From Dyadobacter psychrophilus (GTDB lineage Bacteria > Bacteroidota > Bacteroidia > Cytophagales > Spirosomataceae), in the NCBI RefSeq assembly GCF_900167945.1, contig NZ_FUZA01000003.1, positions 310,001 through 374,000 of the forward strand: 64,000 nucleotides of DNA, read 5' to 3'. Below the pieces are notes generated by a model, which was not told where the DNA came from, did not search any database, and was given only the letters and a program-made list of their open reading frames with translations. Positions 26,818-35,940 of the stretch are shown piece after piece; within the stretch, counting starts at the first letter, position 1, and every line of letters starts with the position of its first letter. A program made the position numbers and the translations under genes.

Positions 26818-26833
26818 TGGCACATAATTGGTA
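26818..26833 (+). promoter_or_regulatory. sigma-54-like promoter upstream of the DUF1328 gene
   Basis: TGGCACATAATTGGTA resembles the sigma-54 -24/-12 consensus TGGCACRNNNNTTGCW. The -24 half is perfect; the -12 half has G for T and T for C. It would start transcription about 35 bp before ATG 26879. No standard TAnnTTTG box is seen in the same gap. Confidence 0.4.
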
Positions 26834-26878
26834 AAACAGTTTTCATATTTCATTAAGAACTTAAACCATTTGTCAATT

Positions 26879-27043
26879 ATGCTTAGATGGACCGTAATAT
26901 TTCTGATAGTGGCTATTATAGCCGGAGTGCTTGGTTTCGGCGGAATTGCTGCCGGAGCGGCTGGAATTGCTAAAATTCTATTCTTTGTATTCCTGGTATT
27001 ATTCGTGTTAAGCCTGATCAGCCGTGGAGTCGGGCGATCCTGA
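26879..27043 (+). CDS. DUF1328 family small membrane protein
   Basis: 54 residues, almost entirely two hydrophobic helices joined by a Gly/Ala-rich turn ([16 protein letters not shown], then [19 protein letters not shown]). The pattern is that of DUF1328/YtjA, inner-membrane proteins of unknown role that are often stress-induced. The in-frame codon at 26828 is rejected as a start because it would add a non-conserved polar tail. It shares a bidirectional terminator with guaA. Confidence 0.85.
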   Translation: MLRWTVIFLIVAIIAGVLGFGGIAAGAAGIAKILFFVFLVLFVLSLISRGVGRS

Positions 27044-27061
27044 CGCTAACGGAACAATATT

Positions 27062-27089
27062 AAAAAAGCGGACGTTGTCCGCTTTTTTT
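27062..27089. terminator. bidirectional terminator between DUF1328 gene and guaA
   Basis: AAAAAAGCGGAC-GTT-GTCCGCTTTTTTT is a perfect stem with A-runs on one side and T-runs on the other, so it can end transcripts from either direction. Confidence 0.85.
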
Positions 27090-27098
27090 GTTTTTATG

Positions 27099-28628
27099 CT
27101 ATTCCCATTCAATGGTTGCCGGCGGCTTCGACGAAATGTCGTAAACAACACGGTTAACGCCTTTCACTTTATTAATAATGTCATTGGAGACTTCGGCAAG
27201 AAATTCATAAGGCAAATGTGCCCAGTCTGCCGTCATTCCATCCACAGAAGTTACAGCGCGAAGGGCGACTACGCTTTCATATGTCCGCTCATCCCCCATT
27301 ACACCAACACTCTGAACAGGCAAAAGCATTGCTCCTGCTTGCCAAACATCCTTGTATAGATTCCATTTGCGAAGTCCTCCGATAAAAATCGAATCCACTT
27401 CCTGCAAGATCGCCACTTTCTCAGGAGTGATCTCTCCCAAAATACGAATGGCAAGCCCAGGTCCGGGGAAAGGATGACGTCCCAATATTTTTTCGTCAAT
27501 GCCAAGTGTCCGGCCAACAGCCCTTACTTCGTCTTTAAATAATGTATTAAGCGGCTCAACGATTTTGAGCTTCATAAAATCAGGCAAACCACCCACATTA
27601 TGGTGCGACTTGATCGTTGCAGAAGGCCCGTTAATAGAAACTGACTCAATCACATCAGGATAGATTGTTCCCTGACCCAGCCATTTCACTTCTTCTATTA
27701 AGTGTGCTTCCTGATCGAAAATATCAATGAAGGATTTTCCAATTGCCTTACGTTTCGCTTCCGGTTCTGACAAACCATCCAAAGAGTTGTAAAAATGTGA
27801 TTTTGAATCAACACCTTTAATATTAAGACCCATATCCTGGTAAGAATGAAGCACTTCTTCAAACTCATCTTTGCGCAAAAGGCCGTTATCTACGAATATG
27901 CAATACAAATTCGACCCGATCGCCTGATGCACCAGCGTAGCAGCAACTGTGGAGTCAACACCACCCGAAAGCGCCATTACAACCTTATCGTTGCCCAGTT
28001 TCTTGCGCAGATTGGCAATGGTTTGCTCTACAAAAGATTCGGCTGTCCAGTCCTGCTTGCAGCCGCAAATTTTGGCTACGAAATTATACATCAGCTTTTT
28101 GCCTTCAGTTGTATGCGTAACTTCCGGGTGAAACTGAATGCCGTATGTAAGTTCATTTTCAATTTTGAACGCCGCGACTTTCACCGATTCCGTGGAAGCG
28201 ATTACGTGAAAGTTGTTCGGAGCGCGGACGATTGTGTCGCCGTGAGACATCCAAACCTGGGACGACTCCGATAAACCGGCAAGCAAGGAAGAATCCGTGT
28301 CGTCGATAACCAGACGCGCACGGCCATATTCACGATGCTGCGAAGGTTTTACATCGCCCCCCAGTTCCTGTGCCATCAGCTGGGCACCGTAGCAAACGCC
28401 CAAAACCGGCACTACTTTGCGAAACTGGTCCAAATCTATACGCGGTGCATCGGCGTCCCGAACGGAACATGGGCTTCCGGAAAGAATAACGCCTTTGATG
28501 TTGGGAGTGAGATCGGGGAAATTATTGTAAGGATGGATTTCACAATAAACATTAAGCTCACGAACGCGACGTGCTATTAACTGCGTGTATTGCGAACCAA
28601 AATCTAAAATCAGAATTTGTTCAGTCAT
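27099..28628 (-). CDS. guaA: GMP synthase (glutamine-hydrolysing)
   Basis: Converts XMP to GMP using ATP and glutamine. The 509-residue protein has an N-terminal class I glutaminase with nucleophile Cys79 (GVCYGAQ), His167 and Glu169 (FHPEV), an ATP pyrophosphatase domain with PP-loop SGGVDST (about 221-227), and the C-terminal dimerisation domain ending [21 protein letters not shown] 28628 gives the canonical [16 protein letters not shown] start. A promoter-like TTTG-N17-TACATTTG is upstream. Confidence 0.97.
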   Translation of the reverse strand: MTEQILILDFGSQYTQLIARRVRELNVYCEIHPYNNFPDLTPNIKGVILSGSPCSVRDADAPRIDLDQFRKVVPVLGVCYGAQLMAQELGGDVKPSQHREYGRARLVIDDTDSSLLAGLSESSQVWMSHGDTIVRAPNNFHVIASTESVKVAAFKIENELTYGIQFHPEVTHTTEGKKLMYNFVAKICGCKQDWTAESFVEQTIANLRKKLGNDKVVMALSGGVDSTVAATLVHQAIGSNLYCIFVDNGLLRKDEFEEVLHSYQDMGLNIKGVDSKSHFYNSLDGLSEPEAKRKAIGKSFIDIFDQEAHLIEEVKWLGQGTIYPDVIESVSINGPSATIKSHHNVGGLPDFMKLKIVEPLNTLFKDEVRAVGRTLGIDEKILGRHPFPGPGLAIRILGEITPEKVAILQEVDSIFIGGLRKWNLYKDVWQAGAMLLPVQSVGVMGDERTYESVVALRAVTSVDGMTADWAHLPYEFLAEVSNDIINKVKGVNRVVYDISSKPPATIEWE

Positions 28629-28647
28629 ATAAATGCTATCTAAAACG

Positions 28648-28676
28648 CAAATGTAGGGGAATTGACCCAAATCAAA
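28648..28676 (-). promoter_or_regulatory. guaA promoter
   Basis: Read on the minus strand, TTTG, 17 bases, then TACATTTG, an exact TAnnTTTG box 20 bp before the guaA ATG. The short leader leaves little room for a guanine riboswitch, and none was seen. Confidence 0.5.
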
Positions 28677-28749
28677 AAACCGGATTCAATCATTGCACAA
28701 GGGGCTCAAAGCCTTCTTGCTGCCAAAATTTTAATTTTTTCAATGTAAA

Positions 28750-28781
28750 TTTGTACAAACGCTGCCATCTGTCTATCTTTA
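28750..28781 (+). promoter_or_regulatory. promoter of the cold-shock gene
   Basis: TTTG, 20 bases, then TATCTTTA (one off TAnnTTTG), 25 bp before ATG 28807. The 13-mer TATCTTTACGTAA at the -7 box recurs upstream of the toxin-antitoxin gene at 41932. Confidence 0.55.
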
Positions 28782-28806
28782 CGTAAATTTTCAATATATA
28801 ATTAAT

Positions 28807-28998
28807 ATGAATCAAGGAACAGTTAAATTCTTTAATGACTCAAAAGGTTATGGGTTTATTAAAGACACAGAAACAGGACAGGACTATTTTGTACACATCT
28901 CCGGTCTTGTTGACGAAGTTCGCGAAAATGACGACGTTACTTTTGACCTTCAGGAAGGACGTAAAGGGCTTAACGCGATCAATGTTAAGCTTGCCTGA
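28807..28998 (+). CDS. cold-shock domain protein (CspA family)
   Basis: 63-residue single OB-fold RNA chaperone. RNP1 is KGYGFIK (13-19) and RNP2 is YFVHI (27-31). Such proteins melt secondary structure in mRNA, at low temperature or constitutively. The 5' leader is short (about 20 nt), unlike the long thermosensing leader of E. coli cspA, so a thermosensor leader is unlikely. A strong terminator follows. Confidence 0.95.
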   Translation: MNQGTVKFFNDSKGYGFIKDTETGQDYFVHISGLVDEVRENDDVTFDLQEGRKGLNAINVKLA

Positions 28999-29019
28999 TA
29001 GGGACTTAATATAAAATGC

Positions 29020-29051
29020 AAAAAGCCGCTTCTCACGAAGCGGCTTTTTTT
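29020..29051 (+). terminator. Rho-independent terminator of the cold-shock gene
   Basis: AAAAGCCGCTTC-TCAC-GAAGCGGCTTTT, a perfect stem followed by a T-run. Confidence 0.9.
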
Positions 29052-29109
29052 GTGCCCAAATGTCATTCACAACGGCATTTTACCATTTAAACTTTTTTTC
29101 AAGCCACGT

Positions 29110-29138
29110 GCAACTTTCTTTGTTCCCTTTGTATCTAT
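29110..29138 (+). promoter_or_regulatory. possible ECF-sigma-type promoter
   Basis: GCAACTTT, 13 bases, then GTATCTAT, which gives AAC-N16-GTA, close to the AAC/GTC layout of ECF sigma promoters. A T-run and CCACGTGCAACTTT context precede it. It lies about 150 bp before the TonB-dependent receptor start at 29292, leaving a long leader. Confidence 0.35.
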
Positions 29139-29291
29139 CAAACGGAAGTCAGGCACACACGATCCGCTTATGTAACATAAAAACCACTTGTGTAATCTAA
29201 GGTTCTATGTTATACAAAGTACTTACTTTTACAATGTACCGGCGAGGAACTTAACGCACCGGAGCCGGACATTGAACATAATCTATTAGCC

Positions 29292-31748
29292 ATGAAATTT
29301 TTATTTAACCTAACTGTAGCTTTGCTACTGGCTGGAACTTTTGTGCAAGCGCAAAACACTCCCGGCCCTGCGGGCAAAGGAAAAGTATCCGGAGCAATTC
29401 TGGACGAAAAGGCCCAACCCTTTCCGTTTGTCAATGTTCTACTATTAAAGGCAAGCGATTCCACATTGGTGAAAGGCCTTGCAGCCGACGAAAGCGGCAA
29501 ATTTCTATTCGATCAAGTTCCGAGCGGAAAATTCATGACGCTGGTTTCAATGGTCGGCTACCAAAAAAGTTACAGTGCAACTTTCACCGTTAATGACGAC
29601 GTTGTAGCGCTTTCCACAATTACCTTGAAAACCGACACCCAGGCATTAAACGAGGTGACGGTTGTTGCGAAAAAACCTTTCATCGAACAACAAATTGACC
29701 GTACAGTCATTAATGTTGAAAACAGCATTGTTTCCGCAGGTGCCACGGCACTCGAAGTGTTGGAACGCGCACCAGGCGTAACGGTTGACCAGCAAAATGA
29801 GCAACTCAAATTACGCGGAAAAGAAGGCGTAATTGTACAGATTGATGGAAAACAGACCTTTTTATCCCAACAGGAACTCATCACGCTTCTCCGCAACACG
29901 CCCAGCGATAACATTGAAAAAATTGAGCTGATCACCAATCCATCTGCCAAATACGACGCGGCCGGAAACTCCGGGATCATTAATATAAAGATGAAACGTA
30001 ATAAGAATTATGGCACAAACGGGAACATTAACCTCGGCGCCGCTTACGCAAAATATGGCCGCTCCAACGCCACGGCAACCATTAACCACCGCGCCGGCAA
30101 ACTTAGCACATTCATCAGCGGAGGCACTTTTTTCAACAAAGGATTCAACAATAACGACATCTACAGAAAGATTCCTTTCGAAGATAAGGTGACCATTTTT
30201 GATCAGAAAACTGAGCGGACCAACAAGTCACAATATTATAATGTCCGGGCTGGTGTTGATTATTTTGCCACCGACAAAACAACTGTTGGTGTGTTGGTTT
30301 CAGGGTTTTATAACAATTGGAACAATCCGTTTGGACAAACAAACACAAGAATCCTGAACGAGGACCTGAGCCTGCAACGCACTTTCAGAACCGACGTTTT
30401 CAATGGTGGAAAAATGAACAATGTGAGTGCAAATGCCAATTTAAAGCATCAATTCAATGATAAGGGTAAAGAACTGACATTTGATGTGGATTATGTCAAT
30501 TATAGCGGCAGCAAAAAGAGCAATCTGGATACACGCTATTTCAATCCCCAAGGTCAGGAGGAAGGAAGCAGCCGGGAAACGGTTAGAAACAATATGCCTT
30601 CGGACATTAACATTGGGGTTGCAAAATTGGATTATGCGCAGCCACTGGGCAAAGGAAAGTTTGAAACGGGTTTGAAAACGAGCTTTGTGGCATCCGATAA
30701 TGATATGGTTTTTGAAACAAAAGTCGATGAATGGGTGCTTGACCCAACTCGCTCAAACCGCTTCAAATACACTGAAAATGTGAATGCGGCCTATGTAAAT
30801 TACAACGGAAGCATCACTAAAAAGCTAAAATATCAGCTAGGTCTTCGAGGCGAGCATACGCATTCAATCGGTAACTCCCTGACATTGAATGAGAAACGCG
30901 ACAGAAATTATGTAAACCTGTTCCCCAGTGTTTTTCTCTCACAACAACTGGATACAAACAATGTGCTGAATCTTTCTTACAGCCGCCGCATTGACCGTCC
31001 TAATTATCAGTCGCTTAACCCATTCGAATTTTACCTGGATCCGTATACATTCCAAAAAGGAAACCCGAATCTTAAACCGCAGTACACCAATTCATTCCAA
31101 CTCGTACACGTATACAAAAACACGATTAACACAACGCTTGCTTACAGCCGGATCAAGGATATGATCGCTGATGAGCTTCCGCAACAGATCGCTTCCGAAA
31201 ACAAAACATTTGTAACATCAGATAACCTGGACAATCAGGATAATGTGAGTTTGACCGTTTCCTTCCCAATTAAATTCACGAAATGGTGGAATCTGCAAGC
31301 AAACTTTACCGGAGTTTACAATGCATACAATTCAATTTACCTCGATCAGCAGCTCGAAATCAAGCAGGCTTCCTGGAATATGTATGCCAGTAATCAAATT
31401 ACTTTGGGGAAAGGATGGTCCGCTGAGGTCTCCGGATGGTATAACAGTAGAGCATTTTACGGATTGTATGCCGCAAACCCGATGGGAATGGTGAATGCAG
31501 GTTTGCAAAAGAACATTTTAAACAAAAAAGGAACGATCCGTCTGAATGTAAATGACATTTTCTGGACCAACCGGTTTAACGGAACTGCGATTTACAAAGA
31601 CATCGATTTCAAAGTGAAGTCCGAGTGGCCGAGCCGCCAGTTCAGACTTACATTTACTTACAATTTTGGTAATCAAAATGTAAAAGGCGCCCGCCAGCGC
31701 AACACGGGATCTGATGAGCTTCAGAAACGTGCAAACAGCGGAGGTTAA
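29292..31748 (+). CDS. TonB-dependent outer-membrane receptor
   Basis: 818 residues with a signal peptide (ALLLAGTFVQAQ). A CarboxypepD_reg-like N-terminal sandwich (GKVSGAILDEKAQPFPFVNV, about 30-110) is followed by a TonB plug (VLERAPGVTVDQQ, IEKIELITNPSAKYDAAGNSG) and an OMP_b-brl_3-type barrel ending FRLTFTYNFGN. It lacks the SusC signature and has no SusD partner, so it is a stand-alone receptor or secretin-like barrel. Its ligand is unknown. The leader (29140-29291) holds imperfect inverted repeats around TTATGTAACATAA and TATGTTATACA, possible regulator sites. Confidence 0.88.
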   Translation: MKFLFNLTVALLLAGTFVQAQNTPGPAGKGKVSGAILDEKAQPFPFVNVLLLKASDSTLVKGLAADESGKFLFDQVPSGKFMTLVSMVGYQKSYSATFTVNDDVVALSTITLKTDTQALNEVTVVAKKPFIEQQIDRTVINVENSIVSAGATALEVLERAPGVTVDQQNEQLKLRGKEGVIVQIDGKQTFLSQQELITLLRNTPSDNIEKIELITNPSAKYDAAGNSGIINIKMKRNKNYGTNGNINLGAAYAKYGRSNATATINHRAGKLSTFISGGTFFNKGFNNNDIYRKIPFEDKVTIFDQKTERTNKSQYYNVRAGVDYFATDKTTVGVLVSGFYNNWNNPFGQTNTRILNEDLSLQRTFRTDVFNGGKMNNVSANANLKHQFNDKGKELTFDVDYVNYSGSKKSNLDTRYFNPQGQEEGSSRETVRNNMPSDINIGVAKLDYAQPLGKGKFETGLKTSFVASDNDMVFETKVDEWVLDPTRSNRFKYTENVNAAYVNYNGSITKKLKYQLGLRGEHTHSIGNSLTLNEKRDRNYVNLFPSVFLSQQLDTNNVLNLSYSRRIDRPNYQSLNPFEFYLDPYTFQKGNPNLKPQYTNSFQLVHVYKNTINTTLAYSRIKDMIADELPQQIASENKTFVTSDNLDNQDNVSLTVSFPIKFTKWWNLQANFTGVYNAYNSIYLDQQLEIKQASWNMYASNQITLGKGWSAEVSGWYNSRAFYGLYAANPMGMVNAGLQKNILNKKGTIRLNVNDIFWTNRFNGTAIYKDIDFKVKSEWPSRQFRLTFTYNFGNQNVKGARQRNTGSDELQKRANSGG

Positions 31749-31805
31749 ATTGGAATTCCGGCCAATCGAGGCCCGTGTTCATAAATTAGTTAGGTTTGTT
31801 ATGCA

Positions 31806-31848
31806 GAAAAACCATCCCGCGCTATGCGAGATGGTTTTCTTATTTTTT
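31806..31848. terminator. terminator between the TonB receptor and pgk
   Basis: AACCATCCCGC and GCGAGATGGTT pair with one mismatch around GCTAT, flanked by A-run and T-run, so it may act on both converging transcripts. Confidence 0.7.
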
Positions 31849-31881
31849 AACCAAACTGTTCTTTAAAATATCACTAAAAGC

Positions 31882-33072
31882 CTAAGCTTCCAATGCAGCA
31901 ACGCCTGGAAGCACTTTGCCTTCCATATATTCAAGCAATGCACCGCCACCGGTTGACACATAACTTACACGGTCTCCATAACCTGCATTGTTGATCGCAG
32001 AAGCTGAGTCACCGCCGCCGATCAATGAGAATGCATCATTTTCTTCTGTAACGGCAACCACTGATTCAGCAATTGCATTTGTTCCCTGTGCAAAATTCGG
32101 GAATTCAAAAACGCCCATCGGACCATTCCAAAGAACCGTTTTCGAATTTTTGATTATTTCAGAGAAAATTTTAATTGTCTCAGGACCAATGTCCAATCCC
32201 TGCCAATCGTCAGGAATTTCGCCAGCCTTAACTGTTTTGCGCTCCGCATCATTGCTGAATTTATCGGCAATAACCGTATCCACAGGCAGTATCAGGTTAA
32301 CTCCTTTTTCTTTTGCTTTTTTAACCAATTCAAGCGTAAGATCCTGCTTGTCAGCTTCTAATAGTGACTGACCAATGCTCCCGCCTTGCGCTTTTGAAAA
32401 TGTATAAGACATTCCGCCACCGATGATCAGGTTATCCACCGTGTCAATCAATCGCTCGATGATCAAAATTTTATCCGAGATTTTGGCTCCGCCCATGATC
32501 GCTGTAAATGGTCTTTCAGAATGTTCCAAAAGTCTTTCAGCGTTATCAAGCTCAGCCTGCATTACATAACCACAAACCTTATCCTGGAAAAACTTACCGA
32601 TCACAGCCGTTGAAGCGTGTGCGCGGTGTGCTGTTCCAAATGCATCCATTACCCACACATCACCCAGTTTGGACAGCTTTTCTGCAAATGCTTCGTCACC
32701 TTTTTCTTCTTCTTTATAAAAACGAAGATTTTCCAACAATAAAACTTCACCTGCGTTCAAAGAAGCTGCAAGTTCAGTGGCACTTTGTCCAATGCTGTCA
32801 TCGGCAAACTTCACAGTGCGGCCAAGGATTAGCGATAATGGATTTACAAGGTGTTTAAGGGAATATTTTTCAGTTGGTCCGTCCTTAGGGCGTCCCAAAT
32901 GCGACATCAGAATGACAGAACCTCCATCATTAAGAATTTTACTGATAGTTGGGATTGTTGCTTTGATCCGGGTGTCGTCCGTGATCTCAAATTTGTCATT
33001 AAGCGGAACATTAAAGTCCACGCGGACTAAGGCTTTTTTGCCTGAAAAATCGTACGAATCTAATGTTGTCAT
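31882..33072 (-). CDS. pgk: phosphoglycerate kinase
   Basis: Glycolytic kinase transferring phosphate from 1,3-bisphosphoglycerate to ADP. The 396-residue length is normal. The N-domain substrate motif RVDFNVPL with [25 protein letters not shown], the AHRAHAST loop, and the C-domain nucleotide part [20 protein letters not shown] and [10 protein letters not shown] are all intact. A TACATTTG box lies upstream on the minus strand (33109-33102) without a clear -33 element. Confidence 0.97.
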   Translation of the reverse strand: MTTLDSYDFSGKKALVRVDFNVPLNDKFEITDDTRIKATIPTISKILNDGGSVILMSHLGRPKDGPTEKYSLKHLVNPLSLILGRTVKFADDSIGQSATELAASLNAGEVLLLENLRFYKEEEKGDEAFAEKLSKLGDVWVMDAFGTAHRAHASTAVIGKFFQDKVCGYVMQAELDNAERLLEHSERPFTAIMGGAKISDKILIIERLIDTVDNLIIGGGMSYTFSKAQGGSIGQSLLEADKQDLTLELVKKAKEKGVNLILPVDTVIADKFSNDAERKTVKAGEIPDDWQGLDIGPETIKIFSEIIKNSKTVLWNGPMGVFEFPNFAQGTNAIAESVVAVTEENDAFSLIGGGDSASAINNAGYGDRVSYVSTGGGALLEYMEGKVLPGVAALEA

Positions 33073-33338
33073 GGGCAGGTAAAATTGTTTTCCATAGTCA
33101 GCAAATGTAATCCAATTTCTTTATTATATACTATGATATCAGGAAATTGCGGCATTTGTAATAGGTATAATGCAATTTATACTATCAATTTTTCTAAAAT
33201 TTAAGCATTTACGAAATTTCAATCCTTTTCACAGAACTTGCACATAATGGCAAAAAGTGGGCGGGAATTATTCCTCAAAAGGCTTTAATTTGGTAACTTT
33301 AATTTTAAATTGAATCGCAACAATCCGTTTTTATCGAA

Positions 33339-35078
33339 GTGCTTCCGAATCCTTACGTGCAGAATATCGAGTTTCCGACGGATCTTCCACCCAAATATTA
33401 TCACGAGTATTTCAGCTACGTTCTGGAATTTGTCAGGAAGCGTTATGCCCATGTTTTGAATGAAAATGAGCTGCGTTTTTTGAATGATTACGACTCGCTT
33501 TCTGAGGATGCGCAATGCTTGTTTATCCGTTTCAGCAACCGCAGCAAATCATTTTTCAGGGTAAACAACCTCTCCTATTCCGAAATAAATGACCTGCCGG
33601 CTGTGTTAAATGAGCTTTTGGAAAAAGATTTCATTGAGTCGCTTTGTGACGCGCATGAAGTTCGTTTCGCGGAAATTATGGAGCTTTTCACCAAGCCGGA
33701 ACATTTGCTCTTTACAAAGTTGCTTGAACCGGACATTATGCCTTCGAAAAGCATCAAAAAGCCCGATCTGGTCCGCTGGCTGATGCATGAATATGATTTC
33801 AAAACACTTTGCGAGATCATTACTGCGCACGAACCGGTTGTAAAAGTGTCCTACGAAGCGGAAGTGATGGTGATGAAATTTCTGTTTTTCGGCAACAGAA
33901 ATGCCGATATGACCGAGTTTGTGATCCGCGATCTGGGCCACGTGCGTTTTAATTCCTTTGACGAACAACATCTGGCCATTCAGTTCGACACCCGGAAAGA
34001 TGTGGACGATACATTAATGGTGTCGCTGATGAAGGAAACTTTCGACGAGCTTAAGACCGATCTGCCGCCAGAGGATATTTTCGACTGGTTTATGAACTGG
34101 CACGTTGGCAGCGGAACTGGATTAAGCCCGAAAGCCATTCCATCATTCAACATGTTCATTCTCAGAGTAAGCGCCTGGCTTGAACGGAAGAAAATGCTGT
34201 CGCAGGCGCTGAGTATTTACCAGCTTACCAATGATGCCCCGGCGCGAGAACGACGTGTTCGTTTGCTTTATAACCTGGGTGAAATTGATGAAGCGCTGGC
34301 GCTTTGTGAGGAAATAGCAGAAAATCCGCAAAATGCGGACGAGCGCTATTTCAGCATGGATTTTTACGAAAGGATCAAAAATAAAAAGAGCCGGATCATC
34401 AAGCGCACGACGCAGGCGCTAAAAGCTGCGGAAGCCATTGAAGTGCCGATCATGTATCGTTACCAGGTGGAATTGGGTGCCATACATTATTATAGAGAAC
34501 GCGGTTATCAAGCATTTTTCAGTGAAAATGAGCCTTGGCGGACGTTATTCGGGCTGCTGTTTTGGGACGCGATTTATGACACCAACGTGCAGACCATCCA
34601 CAATCCACTGCAACGTGTCCCCACCGATTTTTTCCTTCCCGATTTTTATTTTAAAAGAGCCGATCGACTTAAAGAAAGGTTGCAAGCAGCGCATTCCAAA
34701 GAAATTATCGAAGAGCTGGTGACGCAGACTTACATGGAAAAATACGGCATTACCAATGTCCTCGTGCCCTGGTATGAGGGCGCTTTGGAAAAAGTGCTCG
34801 TATTAATTTCACTTTTAAGCCCAGAGCAGATCCACTTAGTCATGATGGAAATTGCCTTAAACTTGCGGGAAAACACACGCGGCTTCCCCGATTTGCTGGT
34901 TTGGAATGAAACGGAATATGCATTTATTGAAATCAAATCACCAACGGATCACCTGTCGTCCAGGCAGTTACACTGGCAGCATTTCTTCAAAGAGCACAAT
35001 GTGCAAAGCCGCATTGTCCGCGTGAAATGGCTGAAAGACGAAGTTTCAATCGATCTCGAAACTGGCGACAACGGGTAA
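33339..35078 (+). CDS. bacterial FAN1-type VRR-NUC nuclease
   Basis: 579 residues. The N-terminal part (LPPKYYHEYFSYVLEFVRKRY, AQCLFIRFSNRSKSFFRVNNLSYSEI) matches the SAP/wHTH region of FAN1 proteins, the middle is TPR-like helices, and the C-terminal VRR-NUC domain carries Asp518 (GFPDL), Glu531 and Lys533 (EIKSPTD), the PD-(D/E)xK core. Human and Pseudomonas FAN1 cut 5' flaps and unhook interstrand crosslinks; the same role here is inferred. The first usable codon is GTG 33339, and no ATG fits. The 3' end overlaps the opposite EEP gene by 33 bp. Confidence 0.85.
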   Translation: MLPNPYVQNIEFPTDLPPKYYHEYFSYVLEFVRKRYAHVLNENELRFLNDYDSLSEDAQCLFIRFSNRSKSFFRVNNLSYSEINDLPAVLNELLEKDFIESLCDAHEVRFAEIMELFTKPEHLLFTKLLEPDIMPSKSIKKPDLVRWLMHEYDFKTLCEIITAHEPVVKVSYEAEVMVMKFLFFGNRNADMTEFVIRDLGHVRFNSFDEQHLAIQFDTRKDVDDTLMVSLMKETFDELKTDLPPEDIFDWFMNWHVGSGTGLSPKAIPSFNMFILRVSAWLERKKMLSQALSIYQLTNDAPARERRVRLLYNLGEIDEALALCEEIAENPQNADERYFSMDFYERIKNKKSRIIKRTTQALKAAEAIEVPIMYRYQVELGAIHYYRERGYQAFFSENEPWRTLFGLLFWDAIYDTNVQTIHNPLQRVPTDFFLPDFYFKRADRLKERLQAAHSKEIIEELVTQTYMEKYGITNVLVPWYEGALEKVLVLISLLSPEQIHLVMMEIALNLRENTRGFPDLLVWNETEYAFIEIKSPTDHLSSRQLHWQHFFKEHNVQSRIVRVKWLKDEVSIDLETGDNG

Positions 35079-35843
35079 GTGATCGGAAGCGTATTTTTCA
35101 TCAATCACCTTTGTATCAGCACCTTTCAATTTACTTCCTTTCTTAAACATGATGAAGTCAATTGTTTTATTGGGCATTTCAACGGGAATCGTGGGCTTGC
35201 AATCGGAGCAGGTTCGGGTAAAATATTTATCGGAATAAGCGATAACCGGGCTCTCGGGAACAGCATTAAAATCACCTGCTAAGATCATCGGAAGTTCTGT
35301 CTTACCCAGCTTTTCCATGATCGTTTCTGCTTGCAGGAGACGGTTAGGCTCTTTCAAGCCCAAATGCGTGCTGGCGAAAATGATCTTTTGCTTGTTGGGC
35401 AATGTAACAGTAATTGCAGCGACTGTGCGGTTTTCTTCGGGTTTGTCGGCATGGATCGGCAATGCATATCTTACAGAATCTTCAATCTGATATTTGCTCA
35501 AAACAGCAACGCCATAATCTCCCCCCTGGTGGTCGATGGCTTTGGAAAAATAGAATTTCATGCCGGTTAATGCCGCCAATTGCTGCGCCTGGTTTTTTCC
35601 TTTGCCTGAACGTTCCGTGTTAACATCCACTTCCTGCAATGCTACAAAATCGGGTTTCTCGGCAATAATGACCTTTGCGATGGCTTCTACATCAATTTTG
35701 TCCCCGGCGGACGGCGGGTTACAATGGTGAATGTTGTAAGTCATCACCTTAAACTTGAATTTCTTAACGGGTTTATCCGGCCCCGCTTGTGCAAATACAG
35801 CGACAGCAAGCAGGATAAGCAGACTAAAAAGGCTATTTTTCAT
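35046..35843 (-). CDS. exported endonuclease/exonuclease/phosphatase-family protein
   Basis: 265 residues from ATG 35843 with a signal peptide (SLLILLAVAVFAQAG). EEP-fold motifs are MTYNIHHCN, LQEVDVN, STHLGLK, LAGDFNAVP and the terminal SDHLPVVA. The family includes DNases, sphingomyelinases and phosphoinositide phosphatases; the substrate cannot be chosen from sequence, though small secreted members are often phosphodiesterases. A longer start at 35912 would bury the signal peptide. Its end overlaps the FAN1 gene tail-to-tail. Confidence 0.9.
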   Translation of the reverse strand: MKNSLFSLLILLAVAVFAQAGPDKPVKKFKFKVMTYNIHHCNPPSAGDKIDVEAIAKVIIAEKPDFVALQEVDVNTERSGKGKNQAQQLAALTGMKFYFSKAIDHQGGDYGVAVLSKYQIEDSVRYALPIHADKPEENRTVAAITVTLPNKQKIIFASTHLGLKEPNRLLQAETIMEKLGKTELPMILAGDFNAVPESPVIAYSDKYFTRTCSDCKPTIPVEMPNKTIDFIMFKKGSKLKGADTKVIDEKYASDHLPVVASFEID

Positions 35844-35874
35844 AAAGAATTTAAGGATTAGGATATGGAAGACC

Positions 35875-35902
35875 CAAAAGTAGTGGATAGATTTAAATCC
35901 AA
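35875..35902 (-). promoter_or_regulatory. promoter of the EEP-family gene
   Basis: On the minus strand, TTG, 17 bases, then TACTTTTG, an exact TAnnTTTG match 31 bp before ATG 35843. Confidence 0.5.
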
Positions 35903-35940
35903 TCGCTATCATTACACATCAATTAACTAAGCTTAATCAA

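Noticed and set aside
32000..32900. Plus-strand open frames (31988-32371, 32508-32858) inside pgk
   Set aside because: They are antisense to an intact phosphoglycerate kinase and carry no independent support.
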